Shown here one piece after another: positions 53,085 through 63,811 of a DNA stretch of 64,000 nucleotides. Under the pieces are notes generated by a model. It ran no database searches and was not told where the DNA came from. It saw nothing but the letters and a program-made list of their open reading frames with translations. Source of the DNA: Zopfochytrium polystomum. Lineage: Eukaryota; Chytridiomycota; Chytridiomycetes; Chytridiales; Chytridiaceae. Location: positions 1-64,000 of the forward strand of contig JAIVFJ010000130.1 of the NCBI GenBank assembly GCA_025765615.1, in the 5' to 3' direction. How positions within the stretch are numbered: position 1 is the first letter of the stretch; every line of letters begins with the position of its first letter. The translations under genes and the position numbers were made by a program.

Positions 53085-54720
53085 TTGAAATGGTGTTTGG
53101 TAGTACTCTGCATGAGGAGAAGCTGCGAGCCCGGAGCCGAATTCTTTGTACAAAATCATCGCCGCCAAATACCCATGGTTTGGTTGCGTTTCTTGGCGAA
53201 GAGAAGCAGCATTGCTTCCTCGTTGGGAAGAAGCACTACGCGCGTCCGGTGCTTTTTTACCACGTCAAGTAGTAACCGGCACCAGATATCGCGCCGTCCC
53301 AATTGGATTTTGTCGCTCAAATTCTCCCCGACGGATTTCCCCGACATTGAACCATGTTTTCCCCGACAGAGCAGGCAGACAGACCACCTCCGCCTGTCAG
53401 AGCCGACCCATTTCCCCTGACAAGTTCTTTTGCCAAAATAATTATGGTGTCGCTGAAAAGCCTGTGGACAGAATGTCTGTCGATGCCCTCCAATTTTCAA
53501 TGAAACGTACAAGACACACTGGATACCAAATTTAGAAATCCGAATGATTCTGCAGGAGGATGATTCACTACAGATATCGCGAACGGCATCACTTTTATCC
53601 ATTGTCAGAGGGGTGCAGGCCGCTGCAAGCTTGTCCATCATCGTAAACTCGATTTCATCTCGCCAGGTCAGCTGACTCGCCTCGTATATTATCGCTTCAT
53701 CTGTGATATGCAGTGCGTTCCCCACCCATCTTTCACCATGACTGCCGAAACAAAACCAGCTCCGAAGGACCCTTCTTCCCACGAACCGTCTTGAATATAT
53801 GGGTCTACTACTTTAACCGCCCTGACAAAGGCAGGCTCGCGCGAAGTAACTGCTCCGCTTTGATCGAACACAGGGACCGCTCGGAATGCTGCAACGTGAA
53901 TAGGATCCTCTTCTGGTTGGTGCTCGCAGAGCCAGAGCCACGCAAACACGTCCGATCCTGCCGAAACCTCAATCAACGGCTAGGGATCTGCCCTCAACAG
54001 GGCCTCAAGCGCTGACTCCCTTGTGATCGGATTCGGAACAACGGGCACAAAATATACTGCCGTCCCATTCAAACAAATCCAACGAGGCGACCTTAGTGAC
54101 ACAGTCACAGTGTCGCCACACGATGAAATCGGTGCCTGGCAGGCAAAGGATCAGGTCAAGCTCGGTCGTGTTTTCGAGCGCGCTTGTTCGAGGGAGCAGC
54201 GTAGGTCGGCCGCTTAGGATGTCCAGCTAACTCCACCCCTCGATTCCAATAAGAGCTCGGGATCGCCGCGGATTAGGATGTCGCTTTGGTCGCGCAGCAC
54301 GCACTGATAGAGCTGCCGCCGGAAAAAGTGCGTGTCCATCGCAATCAGACCGACAACCCGACGAGTGGGCGCGGGCTCTTCACTTTGGTGCTGGTTGGAA
54401 TTCTTCGCCCACGGACATCCATGGGATCTGCGCCGACCCCTTCATGATCATCCGCGTTGGACCGCCTTTGTGCCCTGTCTCCACCGCCGATCGGGTTTGT
54501 GGAAGCGGGTGAAAGCGAGTCACCAGATTTCGTAGCCAGCGAGACACCGCGTTCGGTTGGGGGCGAGGGGCAGGTTGGCTGCCCGTTCGAGGGTCGCGAG
54601 GCGATCGATGCAGTGCGATTGGAGAATGACGGTGCGGAGGCGATGGCACGAGTGGGAAGGCTGTGGATGTCGAGACGCCGGACGATCTCCAAAAGTATCA
54701 GATCTGGAAGGAGGTTAAAA
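53085..54720 (-). pseudogene. Decayed F-box paralogue
   Basis: Minus-strand remnants in several frames follow the order of the intact genes at 54.7-58 kb. These are an F-box-like piece (LEIVRRLDIHSL), AVSRWLRNLVTRFHP (compare LAGLRNLVHRVHP), SDVFAWLWLCEHQP with SGAVTSREPAFVRAVKV and SFGAGFVSAV (compare GSAWLWFRF and SFGAGIFSAT), and at the end YLAAMILYKEFGSG and AEYYQTPFQ (compare QLAAIVLYEDF and AEFHLTPFQ). Frameshifts and stops separate the pieces. It is a third tandem copy that has lost function. Confidence 0.82.
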
Positions 54721-54731
54721 TTTGAATTTAT

Positions 54732-56333
54732 TCACATCTGGAAGGGAGTTAGATGAAACTCTGCCCGCAAACAAGGCTCGCCTCCTTCTGCGAAGTCTTC
54801 GTACAAAACAATCGCCGCCAACTGTTGAGAGCTAGGCACGCTTTCCAGCGCAAATATATGGCATTTTTGTCTGCTCCAGTCCAGGAACTTGAAGCGGCCA
54901 TTGCGCCTATCGTCAAAATACTTGAAATCAACCCCAGACATGCATTTCGTAACGATCCAATCAGTGTCCAAATCAGTGTCGACGCGGCAGCTTTCGGAGT
55001 GCTGAAAGTTTGACAGTCCGCCCGTTCCGCGGCTGCTCGGCACACCACATGCAGCGGCAAGCAAGTCAAGCACCGCAAAGTTGAATGCGGTTTTTCCACG
55101 GGATTGGGTGGGGCGCAAGATGTCGTTTTCCTCCATCCTTACGAAAGCTTTGGTCCCCGACAAGCGTAAAGGCGGGCCTACTTGCTCAAAAATTAGCCTG
55201 CCGTCGGTTGCACGATAAACTTCTGAGCTGCTGCGATGGCCCACGAGTTTAGTTGCCGAAAATATTCCAGCCCCAAACGATGTAGCTCCCCATGCTCCAC
55301 CTGGCGGGGCTGGCCCAAGTTTAATCAATCGCACAAAGGTTAAGTTGTGCGAAACTACGGCTCCACTCTCGTCACACGAGGGCCGCGCGCGAAACGCCAA
55401 AACTTGCAAGGATCTGTCGTCCGAAAATGGAAATCTGAACCACAGCCACGCCGATCCGTCCAGGCCAGTTGTCGCTTCGATGATAGGACGGCCGCCTCTC
55501 TTCAGCATCGCTTGTACTCGCGGCTGAGCCGCAAGCGGACACGGTCGCACTGGCACGAAGTCTTCGACAGCGTCGTCCCATTTTAGCAGGGAGAGCTCAA
55601 AATTCGCAGCTTTACCGTGCACGACAAAGTCGGTTCCTGGCAGGCACACGATCTCGTCCGTGGGCCCGGCGTTTGCGAGCACGCTAGTTTCTGGGAAACG
55701 AACCCGCCGACCGTTTTGGATGTCGAGCCAGCTCCACCCGGGCGTATTCGCAGCCACCTGCGTGTCGCCACCGATCAGAATGCCGCATCTGTCTTTGAGC
55801 ACGCATGGGCTGTGTCCGCGGATAACTTTGCGGCTGCGGCTGTAGATGGGTATGATGCAGACCACGCGCTGGGGTCTCGCGGGCGGTTCTCGCACAGGCA
55901 CCGATCCATATCCCAAAGGAGTCCACGGGATTCCCACCGTCTCCTCGATCTGCAAAACGCGCATGCGCTGCGGCGCATCGCTACCATGTGACTGCGCTGG
56001 AGACCGTGGTCGCGGATGGACTCGATGGACGAGGTTTCGCAGGCCGGCGAGGCCCCAGGTCTGGTTTGGTGTGAGCGGAACGTTCGCGGCTCGTTCGACT
56101 GCGGCGAGACGGTGGATCCAAATCAATCGCGATCCGAATATCCGCGCGCGGAGGCGGCGGCACGAGCGCGAGAGGCGCCAGAGACTGACAATGTCGAGGA
56201 CAAGGGCGATCTCGAGCAGGAGAGTGTCCGGGAGCCTCGACAGGAAGGATGTTGGTGAAACGACGATGTCCATCCCGGAAACGACCACACGCGTCGGAAA
56301 ATTGGCCAACGTGCTCGAAAGAAAGGACCCCAC
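54732..56333 (-). CDS. F-box protein, paralogue 1
   Basis: A single exon of 533 residues. The F-box lies at about residues 30-75 (SRLPDTLLLEIALVLDIVSL, then LWRLSRSCRRLRARI), followed by LTPNQTWGLAGLRNLV. The remaining 400 residues are a conserved lineage-specific region with repeated W- and D-containing strands (WSWLDIQNGRRV, GSAWLWFRF, SFGAGIFSATK, YRATDGRLIFEQ) that could form a beta-propeller-like substrate domain; I do not recognise it as WD40. As an F-box protein it should bridge Skp1 to a target. An in-frame Met at about residue 21 is an alternative start. It belongs to a tandem set of three. Confidence 0.75.
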   Translation of the reverse strand: MGSFLSSTLANFPTRVVVSGMDIVVSPTSFLSRLPDTLLLEIALVLDIVSLWRLSRSCRRLRARIFGSRLIWIHRLAAVERAANVPLTPNQTWGLAGLRNLVHRVHPRPRSPAQSHGSDAPQRMRVLQIEETVGIPWTPLGYGSVPVREPPARPQRVVCIIPIYSRSRKVIRGHSPCVLKDRCGILIGGDTQVAANTPGWSWLDIQNGRRVRFPETSVLANAGPTDEIVCLPGTDFVVHGKAANFELSLLKWDDAVEDFVPVRPCPLAAQPRVQAMLKRGGRPIIEATTGLDGSAWLWFRFPFSDDRSLQVLAFRARPSCDESGAVVSHNLTFVRLIKLGPAPPGGAWGATSFGAGIFSATKLVGHRSSSEVYRATDGRLIFEQVGPPLRLSGTKAFVRMEENDILRPTQSRGKTAFNFAVLDLLAAACGVPSSRGTGGLSNFQHSESCRVDTDLDTDWIVTKCMSGVDFKYFDDRRNGRFKFLDWSRQKCHIFALESVPSSQQLAAIVLYEDFAEGGEPCLRAEFHLTPFQM

Positions 56334-56443
56334 TCCTCTTTAGTCGACAATGACAGCGCTGCAGGTGAGGAACGTTCAAGGCGCAACAAAAGCGGAAGAA
56401 ACGCCGGACAAAGTATTTATGATTAGGTTGTGTGTGTACATCT

Positions 56444-57979
56444 TCACATCCCAAAAGGAGTTTGATGATACTCTGCCGTCAGAGTCGCAGCACCCTCTCC
56501 TCTTAATTCCTCGAACAACACAACAATCGCCAAGCGTCCCAGACACGGCGGTATTTCGGCCGAAAAGATTTGGCACTTTTTCGTTCTCAAGTCCAAGACC
56601 TGCATTCCCCAGGGACTTCCCCGAAACAGAGAAATTCGGGAGCCGTGTAGCGTGGATGTTAATAACCTTCGGTAAGGGTATAAACTCATTTTTAGGGTGT
56701 GGTTGGCCGAAAGCCGCAGCCTCGAGGGTGTGACTCCTTGACATTCGTCCCTCACAGAGCAAAAAGCCGCGATCAAGTCCAACACCTCAAAGTTCGCCAC
56801 AGTGCTCGTTTGAGCGATGGATCCGAAAGCCATGGTTTCAAACACTGCAAGGTCAATGTCACCGCTACGTTCCAGAATCACTGCACCGTCCATGGCACGG
56901 ACTACGCGGACAGACCTCTGTTCGCTGCCACAGAGCATCTCGACAGAAAACACGCCGGCCCCAAAAGTGCTGCGTCCCCATCTTCCGCCCTTGACAAATC
57001 GGGTAACCTTCACGGCTCTGATAAAGATGATCTCGTGAGAGCTCGCAGCTCCGTTTCTGCCCAGCACTGGTGTCAAACGAAAGGCCACCACGTGAACGCT
57101 TTCATCAGATTCCCAGTCCGTCACGCTGAACCAGAGCCACGCGGAGCCGTCGGGCGCTGCCGACGTGCGGAACCACAGCGCGTGGTGCATCGCCAGCAAC
57201 GCCTGCAGCGCCGGCTCCCGAGCCAACGGACAAGGCACAACGGGAACGAAGTCGGCGGCAGCGCTGTCCCATCTGAGCATGTCCAGCGAAACGCGGTAGG
57301 ACTCTCTGTCGAAGAAGTAGCGCACGAGAAAGTCGGTTCCCGGTATCGAAGTAATTCGGTCCGAGGGCTGGCTTGCCAGAGTGCTTGTCGACGGAAGCCG
57401 GATGCGCTCGCCGCTGTAGATGTCGAGCCAGCTCCATTCGTCGTTCCGTGACGGGAGTTGCATATCCCCTCGGATCAGAATGCCCGCTCGGTCCTTTAGA
57501 ATACATGGACAAAGCAGCCGCCGTCCCACGCCGCGGGTCAAGCTATACAGCATGGTGATCCCTACAACGCGTCGATTTACTGCGGATTTCTGACGCGGTG
57601 GCGAAGCTGGATCACCCAGCGGTATCCTCCGCAGTGGCGTCGACTCTTCGATCTCAAACGCTTGCCGCCCCTCATCGCCGATCGGGTATTCGGGAGACGA
57701 GCGAATCTGCAGAGGCGGATCGACGCGGAGCACAAGATTTCGCAGGCCACGCAGACCGAACGTGCGGTTTGGTGTGAGCGGCAAGTTTGCGGCGAGTGCG
57801 ATGTCGGCAAGACGGTTGACCCAGAGCGACTGAGATTCGAGTATCAGAGAGCGGAGAAATCGGCAGGACCGGGAGAGGCGCAAGAGGCTGACAACGTCAG
57901 CTAGTCTGGCGACATCGAGGATGATTGCAACCGGGAGCGTGAGAAGCCTCAAGCTCAACCCGACTCCGAAGTGCGACAT
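56444..57979 (-). CDS. F-box protein, paralogue 2
   Basis: A single exon of 511 residues, colinear with the neighbouring paralogue. The F-box is at about residues 12-55 (LTLPVAIILDVARLADVVSL, LLRLSRSCRFLRSL), then LTPNRTFGLRGLRNLVLRV. Shared later blocks are CILKDRAGILIRGD, WSWLDIYSGERIRLP, GTDFLVRY, GSAWLWFSV, STFGAGVFSVE, VRAMDGAVILE, and the end AEYHQTPFGM. Identity to paralogue 1 is moderate, so the duplication is not recent. It presumably acts as an SCF adaptor; the target is unknown. Confidence 0.75.
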   Translation of the reverse strand: MSHFGVGLSLRLLTLPVAIILDVARLADVVSLLRLSRSCRFLRSLILESQSLWVNRLADIALAANLPLTPNRTFGLRGLRNLVLRVDPPLQIRSSPEYPIGDEGRQAFEIEESTPLRRIPLGDPASPPRQKSAVNRRVVGITMLYSLTRGVGRRLLCPCILKDRAGILIRGDMQLPSRNDEWSWLDIYSGERIRLPSTSTLASQPSDRITSIPGTDFLVRYFFDRESYRVSLDMLRWDSAAADFVPVVPCPLAREPALQALLAMHHALWFRTSAAPDGSAWLWFSVTDWESDESVHVVAFRLTPVLGRNGAASSHEIIFIRAVKVTRFVKGGRWGRSTFGAGVFSVEMLCGSEQRSVRVVRAMDGAVILERSGDIDLAVFETMAFGSIAQTSTVANFEVLDLIAAFCSVRDECQGVTPSRLRLSANHTLKMSLYPYRRLLTSTLHGSRISLFRGSPWGMQVLDLRTKKCQIFSAEIPPCLGRLAIVVLFEELRGEGAATLTAEYHQTPFGM

Positions 57980-58221
57980 TCCTGTTTTGACAAGGGCTTG
58001 TGCGAACGACAGTCAATGGTACTTTGCACGTTTTCTCTATCGGATGTCCCAACGACAGCGGCGAAGTAGAAAATGATGACGAGTTCCTTATTGCTCAACT
58101 ACAGCCCGATCCCTCTCCGGCTGGAATGCGCCAACCAGCAAAGAGCGTAGATGAAGAATAGCAAGGCATCAAACAAAAATTGTTTCTTGCAACCACAAGC
58201 AACATCACAATCCTCTCAAAT

Positions 58222-60242
58222 TCACTCCACCATATTCAGCATCAGGGCCTGAAGCGAAGGGCCATCTCCAGTGCGAGTGGACATCTCCCCATACATGCTC
58301 CCGCGGACAACCTCGGCGCGCGCAACGGTGCCAACGGCCACTCGGCCGTCGCGTAAAGCGGCGTCATCGACAACGAGGAAGACCGGGGCGTCGGTCGTCC
58401 CGGTGAAGTTCTTGTGCAGGTCGCGGACAGCGTCGAAGGAAAGGCCGTCGAGCTGCACAGCGGGGTTCCGGTCGTTCACAAAGAGCACCGGGCGCGCAAA
58501 GTGAAACGGAAAAGTTCGATCGAACGGCCCGCCGAGCAGACGCTTCATCGCGCCCCACCGGCGCCGAGCGTCGGCGGACTTGACGCTGGCCGTGCGATAG
58601 ACGATGGCGGGAGGAAAGGCGCCCGCGGCCAGGCAGGCGTGTTGGGAGACCGCGGCGGGCGAGAGTCGCTGCTCTGCTGCAGTTTCGTCTTGCAACCCAT
58701 ATCGTGGGGAGCTGAGCAGGAGGAGATGGCCGGAAGCGGCCCACTCTGCGTCGGCGACGTAAATGTCCATTTCGACGGGGATGCCGTGCGCGCGTAGAAC
58801 GGCTGCCCCGTCTGCGTGCTCTGGAAGGGCGGATTCTGGGCTTTCCAGCACCATCGGACGCGGTGTGAATCCCAGGGCTGTCACTGGACTCTCTTTGACG
58901 TCACGGAGCATTTCCTCAAATTTAACATCGGAAGACGTGTCGGTGCGGATGATGATCATATCGTACGTCTTTATGTAAACGCCGTCCGGGCCGAGCTCCA
59001 TGACGTGCATGGCGCGACTGTGCGGAGATAAAAAGCGCGAAGTCGAGATTCCCGACGCCGCATCGAATTTGGTGACGAAAGCCGTTGCGTCTCTTTCGTT
59101 GCCGTCGCCATCTGTACCTGGCTCATCTTTGTGCTCCTTGTCTGTTTTCTCCAAGAATGCACGACAGACATCAGCCTGGCCGCATTCTGCAGCAATAGGA
59201 AGTATAAAGGCCGTGCCGCGAGAGGGCTCGAGGGACAAGTTTATGCAATCGGGGGCCAGGCGCGTCAGCACACGAAGAAACTCTGGCTTGCGCGCGTACG
59301 AAACGATCTCGGCGAGCGACATGAGGCTCTCCGGGCCGAGGGCAGCGGCGCGGATCTGCCGATCTACAAGAAACTCGAAAACCGCGACAGCGTCAGTACG
59401 CAAGGCAGCCAGGCAGGCGAGGAACCCTGGGGTGGGCCCGACGCGCGAAATGACGCCGGGCGGGAGCGTCATGTAAAGGATTCCGTGCATCTCGAGCATG
59501 TTTTCTTCTTCGGCGGGGGTTTCGAATTTCAGTCCGAGGGACTCGAGCGCGCGAAGCATCTCAATATCACCGGTGCTCGCCGCCAGCTCCCACGCGCCTT
59601 CACCAAAGGCCTCGCCGGCGACGGTTCGGAGCGAAGCTAGCAGCTCGTGGCGACCGTAGGCGCACGCGATCGAAAAAGCCAACGGACCGTCGGCGTCGTC
59701 GAACGCAGAATCTGAATGGCTGCGGCTCTCGATCAAACAATCTACGACATCCTTTCGGCCGAGGACCGTGGCCGTCAGCAGCAGCTGCAGCGGCTTGAGT
59801 TTGGGGAGCCAGCCGCTTTGCTGCGCGATCCGAAGGACGTCAACAGCAACGTCGAAACGGAGGAAGTCGAGCAACGCGATGACGTCAAACCACGCGGGTA
59901 GTTCTGGGTGTGCCCCAAAGGGGTGGAAAGAATGCGCGTTATCGCGATTAAAAAAAAAGCTACTCTCTGATCAGGTATACCTTGCCACCCCGATGCGGCA
60001 TCGGAAAAGTTCGCTTTCGCTGACTCGACGTGAGAGGGATCCGCCAGCACGCCGCGGACGAGGAACTCGGCCACAAAGTCAGGTGATTGCAGCAGGGCAG
60101 CGTGCAAGGTGCGGCAAGTAGATGCGAGGCGGGCCAGGTCGGTCCACGACGGTGCACACGCCAGGGCGACGGCGCGCAGGGCATCCGTCGGCAGGGAAGC
60201 GAGGGTGGCGGCTTGTGGCGCAGATACCGAGTGACTGAGCAT
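58222..60242 (-). CDS. F-box protein with ankyrin-like repeats
   Basis: Two exons on the minus strand, 60242-59981 and 59903-58222 (647 residues); a 77-nt intron (GTATAC to CCCAG) joins SGWQ to ELPAWFDVI. An F-box-like segment lies near residues 15-55 (LASLPTDALRAVALACAPSW, ARLASTCRTLHAALL). Exon 2 begins with helical pairs resembling ankyrin repeats, such as LLLTATVLGRKDVVDCLIES, FSIACAYGRHELLASL and ELAASTGDIEMLRALESLG, continuing to about residue 320 (IAAECGQADVCRAFLEK). The last 300 residues form an unrecognised domain. Such F-box/ankyrin proteins are expanded in many early-diverging fungi; the substrate is unknown. The Harbinger transposon starts 136 bp beyond its 5' end. Confidence 0.72.
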
Positions 60243-60378
60243 GCCTCAGGGGGGGGGTTATAGGACCAGATCGAAACAGGAACTGAAAAAAATTGAAAGA
60301 GGAAACCGCACGACTTTTCGTTCCGACCAAGGACTTTTTTGTTTTCTCGTTCGATCCACGCCCGATCCAGCAAACTTG

Positions 60379-61860
60379 GTTATGAGTCGCTTGTCGGCGA
60401 GGCTGGTCGCTCTCGCCATTTTGCTCCTCCGACGCCGCAGACGCCGCTTAAACGTTTGAAAGAAGCGGGTTGCCGTTCCCCGTGGGGATATCAGAAGGCT
60501 TTGGCTTCAGCCCCAAGATTTCACCACGCGGTTTCGAGTCACTCAGGATGACTTCAAGTGGATAACAGACGAGTTGCACCCTTTCATTCCTGCTCACAGC
60601 ACCAACAGGGGTCGGCCCTTTGAGATTGAGGCTGTTGTTGCAATGGGGCTGTACCGCCTCGGCACAGGCTGCTCGTACTCAACAGTATTGGATGTGTTCA
60701 ACGTTGGAAAAGAGACTGCCCGTGCCGCTGCAATCCAGTTCGTTCAATTGGTTCGAAAGGTCTTCTACTGCCGAGTGGTCCAGTATGTGTGGCCATCCCC
60801 CAACCCTACTTAAAAAATCTCATTGCCTCACGTTAATATTCTTAACTGAAGGTATCCCACGAAAGATGACGTCGAAGGATGGGCCTTCATTGAGCACTCA
60901 TTCTCATCGAAACATGGTTTGACAGGTGCAGTTGGCGCAATTGACGGCACGCACATCCCGATCAAAAAGCCCATCAACGACAAGTGGAATGCGTACATCA
61001 ACCGGAAAGGATACTCGTCTATTGCTTTTCAGGCTATTGTCGATGGGGCTGGAAACTTCCGCGATGTAGGTATTGCAGCGACTGATTGGATCTGACGAAG
61101 GTACAGGTTTGTGGCGGCGCTCCAGGATCACTCCATGACAGTCGCCTGTTCAGCCTCTCAGATGTACGTTCTCGCTTTGAGGTGAGATGGCATTTGTGGA
61201 AAACCCCCTGCCCCTCTGCCTGCCCACGCCCTTGACAGCAAGCTCCATGATCATTTGTTGTTGTTCTCTTGGTGGCGGTGCTCCTTCCATCTTCGACATT
61301 GTTGGTGGTCGCTTGAAGCTCTCCTTCCCTTCTTCAGGCTTCGGCCGTCTTTCCAGACAGATCCTATTTGATCGGAGACTCAGGATATGCAGTAAGCAGA
61401 TACATAATGCCTCCGTTTTCCGGCACGTCTGAAGACGAAGTAAACTTCAACTTTCTACACTCATCCACGCGGTGCACACGTTGATTTGATTCTCACATGC
61501 TAACTCGCTTCTATCATGAGGATTGTTGTCGAACGTGCATTTGGCATGCTGAAAGGACGCTTCTGTATTCTCCTCACACCACAGGAGGCGACACCAGAGT
61601 TTGCCCGTGATGTCACGTTCTGCTGTATGGCGTTGCACAACCTTCTGAACAATCGCTCATCCAGCGTGTACATGCAAGAGTGGGACAAGCGCACAGCAGC
61701 TGAGGCCGTGTTTTCGGAGCTGGTGCCTCTCTCACCAGATGACCAGCCCTCTGATGATTCCTGCCCTTCCATTGATCGAATACGCGAAGGTGCACAGTGG
61801 ATGATTGACACGCGTTTGGAGCTGGCTCGCCGGTTGAGGCGCCAACCTCTCAATCAATAA
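60379..61860 (+). pseudogene. PIF/Harbinger-type DDE transposase, with an early in-frame TGA
   Basis: Five exons: 60379-60782, 60852-61065, 61107-61163, 61338-61471, 61521-61860. It catalyses cut-and-paste transposition. The Arg-rich start MSRLSARLVALAILLLRRRR is typical of Harbinger transposases. A TGA at 60457-60459 then interrupts the frame, which continues immediately (WLQPQDFTTRFRVTQDDF). The DDE triad is visible: GAIDGTHIPI (first Asp), SLHDSRLF (second Asp) and RIVVERAFGMLKGRF (Glu), with GDSGYAVSRYIMPPF between. All splice junctions preserve frame. The TGA could mark recent inactivation, or an ATG downstream could be used, although that would lose the N-terminal helix-turn-helix part. 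Confidence 0.82.
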
Positions 61861-62119
61861 AGTTTCAGTGCACAATGTTGTATCTACTATTTACATATAT
61901 TACACGAACTAATGAGGGCTCTACACGTAAAATGGGAATCACTGCCAACAGAATGCCTTCAGTACGACTGTTTTGCGCAAATGCAACCGTAAGAAGAATA
62001 CCTTCAACATCAAATGTAAGAGAGGGCACTGCTGTTTCGTTGTAGAATGGGAAATCACTGCATAAAGGATGCCTAAATGCCACAACAAAAAAGGACTTAT
62101 CCATCGAATGCCAGATTTC

Positions 62120-62824
62120 TCAAGCTGTTTTCTGCAACCTCTCCAGCATAGCAAACAAAATCTGGTCTGTAAGAGCGTTCCAACAATCCACCTCAATCTG
62201 GTGCCGCTCATACTCTGCGTCTCGCTTTGCCTGGTCGGCTATATACTGCAGCAGAAATGCGTCTGCTGCTGAATCAGTGCTTTGAGCTCGGCTTGGAAAG
62301 GAAGGGGTGGTACGACGGGGTCGACCACGCTGTGCAGGGCTACGCGGCGGCCGATTTGATGATGAAGCTTGAAGTGGTCCCACGTGCCGGACATTTTGAA
62401 CCGTCTCAACTTTCACCAGGCTTGTGTCCGATACCTGTGGGGCAGGCTTGTCTTTGGCTTCGAAGGAGCAGTTAATTGAGTGGCTAAAGCTGGGGCATTC
62501 GAAGATCTCACCAGGAGTGATGGAAGCAACATCAAGTTGAGGAGCTGCCGGAGGAGCATTTTCCTTGTTTTCGACTTCGAGAAGCGCCTCTGTGGGCTCT
62601 GAAGCGGAAGTAAGTCGGGGCAACAGAGGAGAACACTAACCTTCGATTTCCTGATCGAGTTCACACACTTGCGGCGGGCGGTGGAGCCATGCGTTCGTTG
62701 ACTGCTGTGGCAAGTGCGTCAGGTATTCTGTGGACGACATCGGCGGCTGTTGCTGCGGTGTCAGGTGGACGGGTCTGTGGGGGGTCGTGTGATTCATCCA
62801 TTTTTTTGTTTTGATTTTTCGCAA
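62120..62824 (-). CDS. Second ORF of the PIF/Harbinger element
   Basis: Two exons on the minus strand, 62824-62641 and 62598-62120, with a 42-nt intron (GTTAGT to TTCAG). An alternative start is the ATG at 62797. The protein (about 220 residues) is Pro/Gln/Ser-rich with a helical, charged C-terminus (AADAFLLQYIADQAKRD and EVDCWNALTDQILFAMLERL). It lies tail-to-tail with the transposase, 260 bp away. PIF/Harbinger elements usually encode a Myb/SANT-like DNA-binding partner; I see no SANT repeat in these two exons, but an upstream exon could carry it. Function by position only. Confidence 0.55.
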
Positions 62825-63811
62825 ACGCTTGATTCCAGCAAGGATTGGACTCAGACCAACCCCCCGATGTGGGTTTGAGTTCCTGCTGTTGCGGATCGAG
62901 GTTTGATTTCTTTCAATCCTCGTTTATTTTTTGTCTCGGTTTTTTTCGGTCCATCATCCAATCCCGTCCTATAATCTCCCCCTCAGTTGTTTTTGTGTTT
63001 GTTTCTTCCGCGACCGGCAGGTCCACCTTGCTCAGGCAGGACTTGGAGGAGACAAGGGATGGACAAAAGAGTCTCTGTTCGGTTTTGAACAGTAACCACA
63101 ATACCCAGAATCGACTGAGATGAGAAAAACCATCAGATGCTCCCTCCATGACAAGGAGCTTGGAAACGGCACAGCACGGGATGGTCTGGTGACGCGCTTT
63201 GGTCCGAGTTGAGTCCACGGATGTCCTCCGCCCGGGTGAGGGAACCAGCAACTTCTCTTCCTTTTTCGTCATCGAATCCTCGTCGAGTTTCAGAGTCCTT
63301 CAAACGGTGAGGACTGCCATGGTCAGCTGCTTTGGTGGACGTCTAATCCATGAACGTGTGTGTTCCTCGCTGTTGTGTATGAGCAATTTTTCTTTGGGCA
63401 GCGACTGGAGCCATTTTATTGTCTTGACTTGAGAGATTTCAGCGAAGAAGGGGCATTGGTGAAGGGCGCCTGAATGGGTAGGGACGTATGGGAGAAAAAA
63501 AAGGTGTGGCCATACAGGCATTTAGGGGGAATCGAAAGCCTCATAAGAAATCAGAGGATTGTCGGTTGTGTGACTACCTCGAAGAAAAGCTGGATTTGAG
63601 GCAAATCTCACGACTGGCAATAAAGGGTTGCGAAAGAGAAAGAACACCATTTCCGCAAAGAAAGCTGAGGATGGGAACTGGAAACAGAGGATGAATGCGT
63701 GTGTGGGGAGGGAAGGAGAGGCAACCAAGAATTAAAAATCCGCGCAATATAGTAATGGGAAGTTCCCAGCCAGTCGATGATAGAATCTGCATCTCCAGCC
63801 AACACTCCGCA
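62825..63811. other. Intergenic region, possible right end of the Harbinger element
   Basis: About 1 kb with no recognisable gene. It may include further 5' exons of the second Harbinger ORF and the element's right terminus. Confidence 0.35.
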
